Of a DNA stretch of 64,000 bases, positions 25,780 through 34,124 are shown piece by piece. Location of the stretch: positions 124,001 to 188,000 of the forward strand of contig DASXDU010000005.1 of the NCBI GenBank assembly GCA_036490515.1, read 5' to 3'. The notes below the pieces were generated by a model that saw only the letters and a list, made by a program, of their open reading frames with translations, did not search any database and was not told the origin of the DNA. A program made the position numbers and the translations under genes. The stretch's first letter is position 1. Each line of letters begins with the position of its first letter. This DNA is from Palsa-1150 sp036490515 (GTDB lineage Bacteria > Myxococcota_A > Polyangia > Polyangiales > Polyangiaceae).

Positions 25780-25837
25780 GCGCCGACGGTAGCCGAAAAG
25801 TTGGCCCCGGGAAGGGCCCCGAGCTTCCTGTGGGGCC

Positions 25838-26395
25838 ATGCGCTGTATCGCCGCTGCCCTCGCCCTCTGCCTGCTCCCCACGACGGCGTGCCTCGAGCTC
25901 TCCACGGGGGGGACCGACGCCGGGACCTCCGGGACGTCGAGCTCCTCGGGAGCGACCACCGCCACCTGCAGCAGCGCCGACTGCTCGGGGAGCAGCGGCA
26001 GCTCGGGCGGCGCGACGAGCGGCACCGGGTGCACGACCGACCCGCAGTCCGGCGTCACGCTCTGCGAGGAGATCACCGCGTGCCCCGGCGTGGACGTCGA
26101 CCAGGGCGCCTTCCCCGGCTGCGGCTTCCGCATGAACGCGAGCTCGACCTTCGACCTCGAGTGCGGCTGCGGCGACTCGCTTTGCCCCATCGGCACCCCC
26201 ACGAGCTGCGCGAGCGCGCAGCAGCTCCTCGACCAGGGCCAGAGCTCGATCGTCGTGTGCGAGGAGCTCGATCAGGGCACCTGCCTGCCGCTCTCCGGGT
26301 CGACCAGCTCCTCGGGCGCCAGCAGCACCTGCGACAAGACGTGCGAGAGCGAGTGCGCCGGCGAGCCGAGCTGCATCCAGCTGTGCGGTTGCTGA
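25838..26395 (+). CDS. Cysteine-rich predicted lipoprotein
   Basis: A 185-residue secreted protein. The signal peptide is MRCIAAALALCLLPTTAC (lipobox Cys18), then a Ser/Gly/Thr linker to about residue 62. A Cys-rich region follows with pairs such as CGCGDSLC, ITACPGVDVDQG and a C-terminal CDKTCESECAGEPSC. The many cysteines suggest disulphide bonds in the envelope. There is no known domain. Similar lipoproteins (48924, 50500 and 59788) lie elsewhere in the window, suggesting a shared surface role. The ATG at 25838 is the first in frame. Confidence 0.7.
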   Translation: MRCIAAALALCLLPTTACLELSTGGTDAGTSGTSSSSGATTATCSSADCSGSSGSSGGATSGTGCTTDPQSGVTLCEEITACPGVDVDQGAFPGCGFRMNASSTFDLECGCGDSLCPIGTPTSCASAQQLLDQGQSSIVVCEELDQGTCLPLSGSTSSSGASSTCDKTCESECAGEPSCIQLCGC

Positions 26396-26456
26396 CGAGC
26401 CGCGGCCGCTGGCATGCAATGCCGTGCGTCGGCGGAGCGTTCGTCGGTAGCATCGG

Positions 26457-28499
26457 ATGGGGATGAGCCACAGCCGGGGGGTGGGAGCGGTGTTCGCCGC
26501 GCTGGCGCTCGGAACGGCGCTCGCTTCGGGAGCGTTCGCGGTCGCCGACGCCGGCCCGCGTGCCCTGGCTCCGGTCGCGGCACCCCGCGTGCGCGAAGGG
26601 TCGGCCGTGGCGCTGGCCCCCGGGGGCGCGGCCCTGTACGTCGCGTCGGAGGAGCACGGGAGCATTCACGTCTTCCGCCTGCCCGACGATCACGCCGGGA
26701 GGGCGGTCCGCGTCCCCGGGGCGCCCGCGAACCTCGTCGTGCTCGGAACGGGAGAGGTGCTCGCGACGATCCGCGATCCCGGGCTGCTCCTCGTCCTGCG
26801 GCCGGACGCGCAGGCAGGCCTCGTCGAGGAGGGACGCGTGCCGGTCGCAGCCGATGCCTGGGGCCTCGCGGCGTCGAAGGACGGGGCCCTCGCGTACGTG
26901 ACGTCCGCGTGGACGCACACGGTGACCGCGATCGACGTCGCGCGGCGGGAGATCCTCTGGAGCGTCCCGGTCGCGCGCGAGCCCCGTGGGATCGTCGCGC
27001 ACCCGGCCGGGCCCATCTACGTGAGTCACCTCACGTCCGGGTCGATCACGCGCATCGACGTCGTTCAGGGCCAGCCCGTGGTGAAGGCGGTGGCGCTCCC
27101 GCCGTCCCCCCTCCGGACACCCCGGACCGGCGCCGTCGACGCCTCGCTCGGCTACGCGCTGGCGCTCTCGCCGGACGGCACGCGCCTCTACGCTCCGCGC
27201 CAGGCGCTCGGTGTCGTCGGCTTCCCTGCGTGGTTCGGTGCGGCCACCGTGGACGTGCTCCTCGTTCCGCAGGACGAGCCGCTCGCGCCGATGCGGGCGA
27301 AGACGCTGGTCGAGGCCCACGGCCGCAGCGGCGTACGCGCCGAGCCGGACGCGGGCACCGACGGAGGGAGTGGCGCGGACGCAGGCGCCCCTACCGACGC
27401 GCTGCCGATGCCCCACGCATCGACCACCCCGTTCGCGCAGCCGCGCGCCATCGTGTACTCCGCGTCGGCGCGCTCGGTGATCGTGGCAGGCGAGGGGGAC
27501 ACCGGCGTTCACGCGTTCGACGCGCTCGCGCCGGATCCGACCCTCCACCCGGTCGCAAGCCCCACGCAGATCGAGTCGTGCATCGCCCCATCGGCCGTCG
27601 CGCTGTCCGAAGACGAGAGCGTGACGTACGTCTACTGCCGCGCATCGTTCGCGGTCGTCGCCCTCGCGGACTACGCATCGCAGACGCGCTACGAGGTCGG
27701 ACGGGATCCCCTCGAGCCGGAGGCGGCCGCCGGGCGAAAGCTCTTCTACACGGCTCGCCGGGACGGACTCTCCGAGGGGTTCGCGTGCTCCGGCTGCCAC
27801 CCAGAGGGCCGCGACGACGGGCACGTCTGGCACGAGGTGGACAGGAGCGAGGTGCCGCCGCCGGCGCGCGGGGCGATGGCGCCGCGCATCTTCGTCGGCG
27901 GCGAAGGGACCCTCGGGGTGGGCGGCGTGCCCCGGCAAACGCCGATGCTCGCCGGGCGCCTCCGATCGCCGGGGCCGTACGGCTGGCTCGGCCTCGACGC
28001 CGACCTGGACGCGCGCATCGCCACCGGCGCCGCGCTCCACCGGTGGCAAGCGTGGAGCCCGTACACGTTCAACGGGCCCATCGCGCGGCAGCGCGCCGAC
28101 CTGGGGATCGCGATCGGGCGCCTCGCCGCGTTCGTGCGTGCCGGGCTCGTCGCGCCGCCACGGGACGAGCACACGCCGACGGACCTCGAGCTCCGGGGCA
28201 AGGCTCTCTTCGAGAGCAAGACCGTCGCGTGCGCGAGCTGCCACGCGAGCGACGACAGCCTGCCGGCGATGGTCGTGCGCCTGCTGCCGCTCGCGCGCCG
28301 CGCAGGGTTCGACGCGGAGGACGCGCCGCTGAAGGCGCCCTCGCTCCGGTTCCTTTCGGGCACCCCTCCGTACCTGCACGACGGCAGCGCCGCGACCCTG
28401 GCGGAGCTCCTCGACGAGAACCGCGATCGCATGGGTCACACGAACCAGCTGAACGCAGCCGACCGCGCCGCGCTCGTCGCCTACCTGGAGACGCTGTGA
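26457..28499 (+). CDS. Secreted beta-propeller / di-haem cytochrome c fusion
   Basis: A 680-residue periplasmic protein. Residues about 8-35 form a signal peptide (GAVFAALALGTALASGAFA). Residues about 40-420 are YVTN/lactonase-like propeller repeats (ALYVASEEHGSIHVF and LAYVTSAWTHTVTAIDV). The C-terminal part carries two c-type haem sites, CSGCH (about 443) and CASCH (about 595), with distal FVGGEGTLGVGG and FLSGTPPYLHDGS loops as in di-haem peroxidase/MauG-type enzymes. It may oxidise a periplasmic substrate or peroxide. The stop overlaps the next gene's GTG, implying a two-gene unit. The propeller plus MauG-like architecture occurs in other Proteobacteria and myxobacteria. Confidence 0.82.
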   Translation: MGMSHSRGVGAVFAALALGTALASGAFAVADAGPRALAPVAAPRVREGSAVALAPGGAALYVASEEHGSIHVFRLPDDHAGRAVRVPGAPANLVVLGTGEVLATIRDPGLLLVLRPDAQAGLVEEGRVPVAADAWGLAASKDGALAYVTSAWTHTVTAIDVARREILWSVPVAREPRGIVAHPAGPIYVSHLTSGSITRIDVVQGQPVVKAVALPPSPLRTPRTGAVDASLGYALALSPDGTRLYAPRQALGVVGFPAWFGAATVDVLLVPQDEPLAPMRAKTLVEAHGRSGVRAEPDAGTDGGSGADAGAPTDALPMPHASTTPFAQPRAIVYSASARSVIVAGEGDTGVHAFDALAPDPTLHPVASPTQIESCIAPSAVALSEDESVTYVYCRASFAVVALADYASQTRYEVGRDPLEPEAAAGRKLFYTARRDGLSEGFACSGCHPEGRDDGHVWHEVDRSEVPPPARGAMAPRIFVGGEGTLGVGGVPRQTPMLAGRLRSPGPYGWLGLDADLDARIATGAALHRWQAWSPYTFNGPIARQRADLGIAIGRLAAFVRAGLVAPPRDEHTPTDLELRGKALFESKTVACASCHASDDSLPAMVVRLLPLARRAGFDAEDAPLKAPSLRFLSGTPPYLHDGSAATLAELLDENRDRMGHTNQLNAADRAALVAYLETL

Positions 28500-29128
28500 G
28501 GTCTTCGATCGCCGCGTTCGCGTCGTTCGTCCCGCTCGTGGCCGCGATCGCGTTCGCGCTCGCCGCTCCCGACCCCACGCGCCCGGTGGACTTTCCTCTC
28601 CTCGACCCCGGGTACGGCGGCCGCGCGGACGACCCGCGACCCTGGCGACTGGTGGCCTCGGATGCCGTCGCCTCCGAGGCGCCTCTCCCCCTCGGCGAGC
28701 CGGAGCGACCCTCCGGCGTCGACCTGGAAGCCCATCCCCCCGTGCGCCCCCGCTGGCCGCCGCCGGCAGACGCCACGTTCGACGACGACGCGTCGGACGC
28801 GCAGCGCGTCGAGCCCGCGTCGTCCAGCGAGTGCGAGCTGCGGGAGCTGCGCGGCTGGCTGCGCGTCCGATGCGTCATGCTGAACGCGTCCCTGCAGCTC
28901 CTGGGGGGATCGGCCGAGGGGCTGTACCTGCACGCGGACGGAGGGGACTTCGCGACCACCGTCTCCGCGACCATGCCGCTCCTGCCGGGCGACCGCCGGG
29001 TCCTCCAGCTCGACGCCGTCTCGCCCGAATACGGCGGCACCACACCCATCATGGCCACCTTCTCCGAGTGCTGGGTGGGCACGCCGGGTCCCCACCTGGC
29101 CTTCAGCACGCCGGAGGCGTTCTTCTGA
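28496..29128 (+). CDS. Hypothetical secreted protein coupled to the cytochrome fusion
   Basis: A 210-residue protein starting at GTG 28496, overlapping the cytochrome stop. The N-terminus (RSSIAAFASFVPLVAAIAFALA) is a probable signal or anchor. The middle is Pro/Asp-rich, and a compact C-terminal part (CELRELRGWLRVRC, then SAEGLYLHADGGDFATTVS and VLQLDAVSPEYGG) has a beta-rich look with three cysteines. I do not recognise the family. Coupling with the haem protein suggests a partner or maturation role, which is inference. Confidence 0.66.
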   Translation: MRSSIAAFASFVPLVAAIAFALAAPDPTRPVDFPLLDPGYGGRADDPRPWRLVASDAVASEAPLPLGEPERPSGVDLEAHPPVRPRWPPPADATFDDDASDAQRVEPASSSECELRELRGWLRVRCVMLNASLQLLGGSAEGLYLHADGGDFATTVSATMPLLPGDRRVLQLDAVSPEYGGTTPIMATFSECWVGTPGPHLAFSTPEAFF

Positions 29129-29257
29129 CGCAGGCGCTCGGCCGTAGCCTTTCGCAAGGAAAGTTGCGCCACCACGCGACGAGACGCGGTTGATAGGTCG
29201 ACGACCGGCGGCTTTCCCACCGGTGGGTGACAGCTCTCGTCGGAGAGGAATCGCCCG

Positions 29258-30346
29258 ATGGCCCGTCCCTGGTTTGCCGTGATGCTCTCGAGCCTGGTCG
29301 TCGCGGGATGCGGGCACTCGCAGGACGCGAGCGACGATGACGGTGGCCCCGTGGCCACGGACGACGGGGGAGAGGCCGGCGACGATGCCTCCTCCGGAGC
29401 GGACGCTGCGACCGACGGGGGGCCCGTTCCTCTCGTCACCGAGCCGGATCAGGGCATGCAGCCCATCTACGACTTCATCGGCACGGCGACGAAGACCATC
29501 GACATGACGATGTACGAAGACACGGACACCGAGGTGACGTCGCTCCTCACGAAGGCGGCTGCGAACGGCGTGGCCGTGCGGGTCATCCTGGACCAGAACC
29601 TCGAGAAGTCGTCCAACACGACCGCGTACACGGCCCTCGGCGCCGCCAACGTCGGGGTCCACTGGGCCAACCCGACCTACGCGGCCACTCACCAGAAGAC
29701 GATCACCGTGGACGGGACGGTCTCGGCGGTCATGAGCCTCAACCTCGCGACCGAGGACTACAAGACGAGCCGGGACTTCGCCGTCTTCACGACGGACGCA
29801 GCCGACGTGGCCGCGATCGAGGCCGTGTTCGCGTCCGACTTCATCGACGCACCCGTGACCCCGGGCAACGGCGACGACCTCGTCTGGAGCCCGACCAACT
29901 CGCAGTCGTCCCTCGTCGGGATCATCGGCGGCGCCAAGGCCTCGCTCCTCGTCGAGAACGAGGAGATGGGCGACTCGTCCATCGTCTCCGCGCTGGCGGG
30001 CGCCGCTTCGCGGGGCGTGGACGTCCAGGTGGTCATGGAGAACTCGAGCTCGTACCAGAGCGAGTTCACGACGCTCGTGAACGCAGGCGTAAAGCTCGTC
30101 ACCTACGCGCACTCCGCCCTCTACATCCACGCCAAGGTCATCCTGGCGGACTACGGCGCGAGCGGCGCGCGGGTATTCATCGGGTCGGAGAACTTCTCGA
30201 ACGCGTCGCTCACGGAGAACCGGGAGCTCGGCCTCGTCACGACCGACGCCGGCATCATGGCGTCGATCCACGGGACGCTGACGAGCGACTTTGCGGGCGG
30301 CACCACGTTCAAGCCATCCGCGAGCTCCGCCGACGCAGGGCCGTGA
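29258..30346 (+). CDS. Phospholipase D-like lipoprotein
   Basis: A 362-residue lipoprotein. The signal ends SLVVAGC at about residue 18, followed by an acidic Asp/Gly linker. Two PLD half-sites are visible: His145 in THQKTITVDG (HxK with downstream polar residues) and His291 in YIHAKVILADYG, each followed by small-residue and Asn segments (AVMSLNLATED; FIGSENFSNAS). Such proteins cleave phosphodiesters in lipids or act as cardiolipin synthase/nuclease relatives. Here an extracytoplasmic phosphodiesterase is inferred. The ATG at 29258 follows a 129-bp gap with no gene. Confidence 0.86.
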   Translation: MARPWFAVMLSSLVVAGCGHSQDASDDDGGPVATDDGGEAGDDASSGADAATDGGPVPLVTEPDQGMQPIYDFIGTATKTIDMTMYEDTDTEVTSLLTKAAANGVAVRVILDQNLEKSSNTTAYTALGAANVGVHWANPTYAATHQKTITVDGTVSAVMSLNLATEDYKTSRDFAVFTTDAADVAAIEAVFASDFIDAPVTPGNGDDLVWSPTNSQSSLVGIIGGAKASLLVENEEMGDSSIVSALAGAASRGVDVQVVMENSSSYQSEFTTLVNAGVKLVTYAHSALYIHAKVILADYGASGARVFIGSENFSNASLTENRELGLVTTDAGIMASIHGTLTSDFAGGTTFKPSASSADAGP

Positions 30347-30407
30347 CCACCGGCGGCGGGACGGGGAAGCGCTCCCGAAGGCCACGTCTTGACGACTCCC
30401 GCTCCGG

Positions 30408-30884
30408 ATGCGACGCCAGTCGGAGATGCCTGCCGTCGCGCTGCGCTTCGCCGAGGTCCTCACGTCGCATCCCGATGCGCGTGCCCTCCTCTCCAGGTTC
30501 CACGCGGAGGTCCGCGCGCGCTTCGGGTTCGACCTCTCGCGGCAGGCCTCGCTCGAGGACCTCGAGCCGCCCGGCGGCCGGTTCCTCGTGGCCTACGACG
30601 GCGACCGCCCCGTCGCGTGCGGCGGCTTCCGCACGTGGGAGCCGGGGGTCTGCGAGATCAAGCGCATGTACGTCGAGCCCGACGCGCGCCGCCACGGCCA
30701 CGGCCGCGTCTTGCTCGCCGCGATCGAGGAGACGGCCCGCGCGTCCGGCTTCCGTCGCTGCGTGCTCGACACGCTCGACTCCCACGTCGACGCGAACCGC
30801 TTCTACGAGACGACCAGCTACGAACGCGTGGAGGCGTACAACGAGAACCCGTACGCGAGCGCGTGGTTCGCGAAGAACCTCTGA
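30408..30884 (+). CDS. GNAT-family N-acetyltransferase
   Basis: A 158-residue acetyltransferase. The acetyl-CoA-binding part reads RFLVAYDGDRPVACGGFR, then IKRMYVEPDARRHGHGRVLL (the R/Q-x-x-G-x-G/A loop) and DTLDSHVDANRFYETTSYER. The substrate is unknown. A second ATG at 30426 (MPAVALRF) is an alternative start. It lies 61 bp after the PLD-like gene and converges with the next minus-strand gene. Confidence 0.85.
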   Translation: MRRQSEMPAVALRFAEVLTSHPDARALLSRFHAEVRARFGFDLSRQASLEDLEPPGGRFLVAYDGDRPVACGGFRTWEPGVCEIKRMYVEPDARRHGHGRVLLAAIEETARASGFRRCVLDTLDSHVDANRFYETTSYERVEAYNENPYASAWFAKNL

Positions 30885-30916
30885 CCGGCCGGGCCCCGGA
30901 CTGCCCGCGCCCGCGC

Positions 30917-31864
30917 TCAATCCTTCCCGACGACCAGGCGTGGCGCGAGCCCGACCCACTCCACCAGCGGGAGCCAGTCCGCGCCTCCGACGATGTACGG
31001 ACCGGCGCCCACCTCGGCGGCGTCCCCCGCCCACGAGAAGCGGAAGTCCGGGATGCCGAGGGTGATCGGCTGCCCCTGCGGCAGCTGGAGCACCAGCATG
31101 GGCATCGTGTACCCCCCGCGTCCCCTGTACGTGTGCTTGACCGGCGTGGCCCGCACGCTGCCTCGCGGGCAAGCGGCGAGGACGGCACCCGTCATCGCGT
31201 CGAGGATGCGGACGCCCTGGGGCTCGAGCTCGAGGACGAGCGGCTGCACGGCGAGCCTTTGCCCGAACAACCCGAGGTTGGGGACGAGCACGCACCGCAG
31301 GCCGGCCGGCGTGCCTGCCCGAGCGGGGGATGCGAGCATCGGCAGCGCCGCGAGCAGGACGTCGAGCTCCGCGGCCGATGCGTAGCCATCGACGCCGTAC
31401 ACCAGCGGCGCGTCGAGACGCAGCCCGGGCAGCGGGCGATGGTCGCGTCCTCCGAGAACGAAGCCGCTCTTCCCGGCAGAGAGATGGAGCGCCGTCCCCG
31501 CCACGACCTCGTAGCGGGACAGCCTCCACTCGCCCGCGCGCACGCCGTGGGCCGGGAAGACACCCCGCCGCCCCTCGTCGAGGGTGACGCCGTCGGGACC
31601 GACGTCGACGACCAGGGGCTTGGTCGCGTAGGCGTACAGGAGGAACACGACCAGCACGGCGCAGGCGCCGATGAACACGCCTCCTCCGGCCGTCTTCGCG
31701 GCCGCGGGGTCGAGCACCAAGGGCAGGACGTTGATCGTGACCGCCACGACGACGAACCACACCCCGCAGACCACGGCGACGACCTGCTCCCGGCGCCGCC
31801 AGCGCGAAGCCGTGGCGACGATGCGACGCGGCTCGACCACGCTGAGGACGTACGGGCGCTCCAC
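30917..31864 (-). CDS. Hypothetical membrane protein with N-terminal helices
   Basis: A protein of about 315 residues. Two hydrophobic segments lie near the N-terminus (VVAVVCGVWFVVVAVTINVL and GVFIGACAVLVVFLLYAYA). A beta-rich soluble domain follows (PLVVDVGPDGVTLDEGRRG, then GAVLAACPRGSVRATPVKH). The second part has the look of a PH-like or intein-free beta sandwich, but I cannot assign it. The start at GTG 31864 is uncertain; an in-frame upstream frame has no obvious start. Neighbours (GNAT and HepT) do not explain it. Confidence 0.6.
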   Translation of the reverse strand: MERPYVLSVVEPRRIVATASRWRRREQVVAVVCGVWFVVVAVTINVLPLVLDPAAAKTAGGGVFIGACAVLVVFLLYAYATKPLVVDVGPDGVTLDEGRRGVFPAHGVRAGEWRLSRYEVVAGTALHLSAGKSGFVLGGRDHRPLPGLRLDAPLVYGVDGYASAAELDVLLAALPMLASPARAGTPAGLRCVLVPNLGLFGQRLAVQPLVLELEPQGVRILDAMTGAVLAACPRGSVRATPVKHTYRGRGGYTMPMLVLQLPQGQPITLGIPDFRFSWAGDAAEVGAGPYIVGGADWLPLVEWVGLAPRLVVGKD

Positions 31865-31922
31865 CTCCCTAGGCTGTACACCACCGCCGACCGCGCTGCT
31901 CTGCCGCGCGCAGTGTTCGAGA

Positions 31923-32351
31923 TCACGTCCCCAGGGGCGGCACGAAGCGGGCGATGGCGGCCGCGTACCGGTCGAGTGCATCGAGCCCGGCGGGCAGCTC
32001 CGACCAGAGGCGATCGATGTCCAGGGTGGCGTAGGCGTGGGCGAGGCGGTTGCGCAGGCCAGCGGCGGCGGCGAGGGCGGCAGCCAGAGGAGCTTCGATG
32101 ACGCCGCGCCGCGCGAGGACCTCGAAGCTCTCCGCGTAGGACGCGGGTGCGCCCCACCCTTCGTCGGACACGATGTGGAAGGCGATGTCGATGGCCTCCT
32201 GGATGGCCACGAGGACGCTCAGCGAGAGGCTGTCCTGGAGGTCGACGTCGTCGCGCAGGGTCTCGATCGCTGCGGGTCGGCGCCGTCGCGCTCGCACCAG
32301 ATGCTCACCGAGGATGGCGAGCTTTCGAATGACGAGCTCCGCGTCCGTCAT
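31923..32351 (-). CDS. hepT: HepT-like toxin (HEPN ribonuclease, DUF86)
   Basis: A 142-residue HEPN-fold protein of the HepT group. The catalytic Rx4-6H motif is present as RNRLAHAY (Arg100, His105, Tyr107), with the conserved helix DLQDSLSLSVLVAIQEAIDIA before it. HepT is an RNase toxin that cleaves mRNA or tRNA 3' ends, and in the best-studied pair the partner MntA AMPylates the Tyr of the RX4HXY motif to silence it; Tyr107 is the corresponding residue. The ATG overlaps the mntA stop (ATGA at 32348-32351), so antitoxin is translated first. This orientation matches the family. Confidence 0.9.
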   Translation of the reverse strand: MTDAELVIRKLAILGEHLVRARRRRPAAIETLRDDVDLQDSLSLSVLVAIQEAIDIAFHIVSDEGWGAPASYAESFEVLARRGVIEAPLAAALAAAAGLRNRLAHAYATLDIDRLWSELPAGLDALDRYAAAIARFVPPLGT

Positions 32352-32761
32352 CGCGAGCCGCTTCCCGCAGCCAGTCTGCGCCGGAAGAGCTCCGCAGCGC
32401 TCGCGTACGTCGGTGCGAAGTCGCCGTGCTCGATGCCCGCCTGCGCCACGAAGCGCGGCCACTCCCGGGCCGGCTCCGCCAGCAGCGGCACCCCCTCCCG
32501 CGCGACCCGCCACCGGACGAGCACCGACGACCTGTCGAGCCGGACGAGATCGACCGTCCGCCCGGCGACCCGTTCGAGCGCCGCCTGGAGCGCAAGCTCC
32601 TCCGCGAGCGCCATGTCGGCGGAGGCGGGAAGGATGGCGACGTCGAGGTCGCTGTTTGCCCGCAGGGCCTCGCGAGCGGCCGAGCCGAAGAGGACGGCGA
32701 GCCGGAGCGAACGGCGCTCGAGGATCGGCCGGAGCCGCGCGACGATCTCGTCCCGGGTCAC
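32348..32761 (-). CDS. mntA: MntA-like nucleotidyltransferase antitoxin
   Basis: A 137-residue minimal nucleotidyltransferase. The GSX10DXD active site is complete: Gly26-Ser27, then Asp38-x-Asp40 (FGSAAREALRANSDLDVAIL). In type VII toxin-antitoxin systems this protein transfers AMP to HepT and so neutralises it. The start is assigned to GTG 32761 giving VTRDEIVARL, the usual N-terminus length; the longer in-frame extension is basic and Pro-rich and unlike the family. It is the first gene of a two-gene operon with hepT. The intergenic 218 bp up to the divergent DGQHR gene presumably hold both promoters. Confidence 0.88.
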   Translation of the reverse strand: MTRDEIVARLRPILERRSLRLAVLFGSAAREALRANSDLDVAILPASADMALAEELALQAALERVAGRTVDLVRLDRSSVLVRWRVAREGVPLLAEPAREWPRFVAQAGIEHGDFAPTYASAAELFRRRLAAGSGSR

Positions 32762-32979
32762 GCGCTGGATCGTAGCGTGATCGCGCCCGACTCGTCGCTC
32801 GGGTTCACGAGTCGGCCACCTACCCGGTACCCGGGCTGAGGACAGGGCACGCGAGCTGGGAGGGGATGGGCGTGCGCGCGGCGGCGTGACGCAGGTCCCC
32901 AGCAGGGCAAAGGGCGCGCTCCGCACCGCGCACCACCCCGTCGCCTTTGCCGCCGGCCTCGTCTAAGCTCGCGCCGGCC

Positions 32980-34113
32980 ATGCTCGCGACGCAGGTAAGG
33001 CAAAAAGACAGCGTCTTCTACTTCGCGGCCTACCCGGCCGAGGACCTCCTCGACCGCGTGCGCTTCATCTCGCGGTACTACGCCGAGGGCGAGCGCAGCC
33101 TCGCGCCGGACGAAGCCGACGCGGGCGACGAGGTGGCGTCGTTCATCGGCAAGATCGAGCGGACCGACGGCGCCTTCCAGCGCGAGATGAGCCGCTCGAA
33201 GGTCGGCCAGATCAAGAACTTCTACGAGACCGCCGTGAGCCAGCCGCCCATCCCGGGCACGGTGCTCCTCTTCACGGCCGACCGCCTGCGCTTCGAGCCG
33301 GTGAAGCCGTTCACCAACGTGGGCAACCTCGAGGAGCCGCGCAGCAAGTACCTCATCATCGACGGGCAGCACCGCCTCGCCGCGCTCCACTTCTACATGA
33401 AGCAGCGCCCCGCCGAGGCGAAGGGCATCCACGTGCCCTGCGTCATCTTCGACGGCAAGAGCGAGGACTTCGCCACCGAGATGTTCGTCATCATCAACTC
33501 GACGCCGACCCGCATCAACAAGAGCCATCTCGTCGACCTCTACGAGAAGGTCTCGTGGGCCGCGCCCGACAAGAAGTTCGCGGCGCAGGTGACCGAGCGC
33601 CTCTACAGCGAGGGCGACAGCCCGCTCCGCTACAAGATCAACCGCCTCGGCGGCCGTTCGAAGCAGGAGAAGTGGATCCTCCAGGCGGAGCTCTTCAACG
33701 AGATCCACCGCTGGGCCGCGCTCGACTGGCGCCGCATCGAGAAGAAGAACCCGAAGAAGGAGGTCGAGCGCTACTACGGCGCCGTGCGCGACTTCTTCAA
33801 GGCCGCCGAGAAGGTGTGGGGCACCGCATGGGGCAGCGCCCAGTACATGGTGACGCGTCCGGTGACCATCAAGGCGATGCTGCGCGTCTGCGCGGATCTC
33901 GCGCACGTCGACGACGAGCCGGTCGAGGGCCGCATCGGCCGCTGGACGCGCAAGCTGGGCCCCTGGGGCGAGCAGGCCAAGGCCTTCCGCAGCGAGGGCT
34001 TCTACGAGCGCTTCCCGGCGAAGGGCCAGATCGAGCGCGTCGCGCGCATCCACAAGGACCTCGGGCGCGCCGCCGGCATCGAGCCCCGCAAGCGCAAGGA
34101 CGAGGAGGCGTAG
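32980..34113 (+). CDS. Stand-alone DGQHR-domain protein (DndB-like)
   Basis: A 377-residue protein with the DGQHR signature at residues 128-132 (YLIIDGQHRLAALHFY). VPCVIFDGKSEDFATEMFVI, then INSTPTRINKSHL and a basic C-terminus follow. The domain defines DndB and related proteins of phosphorothioate DNA modification and restriction, and a similar domain occurs in isolated proteins of unknown role. No dndA/C/D/E or dndFGH genes are in the window. The ATG at 32980 is preferred over an in-frame TTG at 32947. Its neighbour is the MntA-HepT pair, which hints at a defence or conflict locus. Confidence 0.84.
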   Translation: MLATQVRQKDSVFYFAAYPAEDLLDRVRFISRYYAEGERSLAPDEADAGDEVASFIGKIERTDGAFQREMSRSKVGQIKNFYETAVSQPPIPGTVLLFTADRLRFEPVKPFTNVGNLEEPRSKYLIIDGQHRLAALHFYMKQRPAEAKGIHVPCVIFDGKSEDFATEMFVIINSTPTRINKSHLVDLYEKVSWAAPDKKFAAQVTERLYSEGDSPLRYKINRLGGRSKQEKWILQAELFNEIHRWAALDWRRIEKKNPKKEVERYYGAVRDFFKAAEKVWGTAWGSAQYMVTRPVTIKAMLRVCADLAHVDDEPVEGRIGRWTRKLGPWGEQAKAFRSEGFYERFPAKGQIERVARIHKDLGRAAGIEPRKRKDEEA

Positions 34114-34124
34114 TCGAGGCCCGG

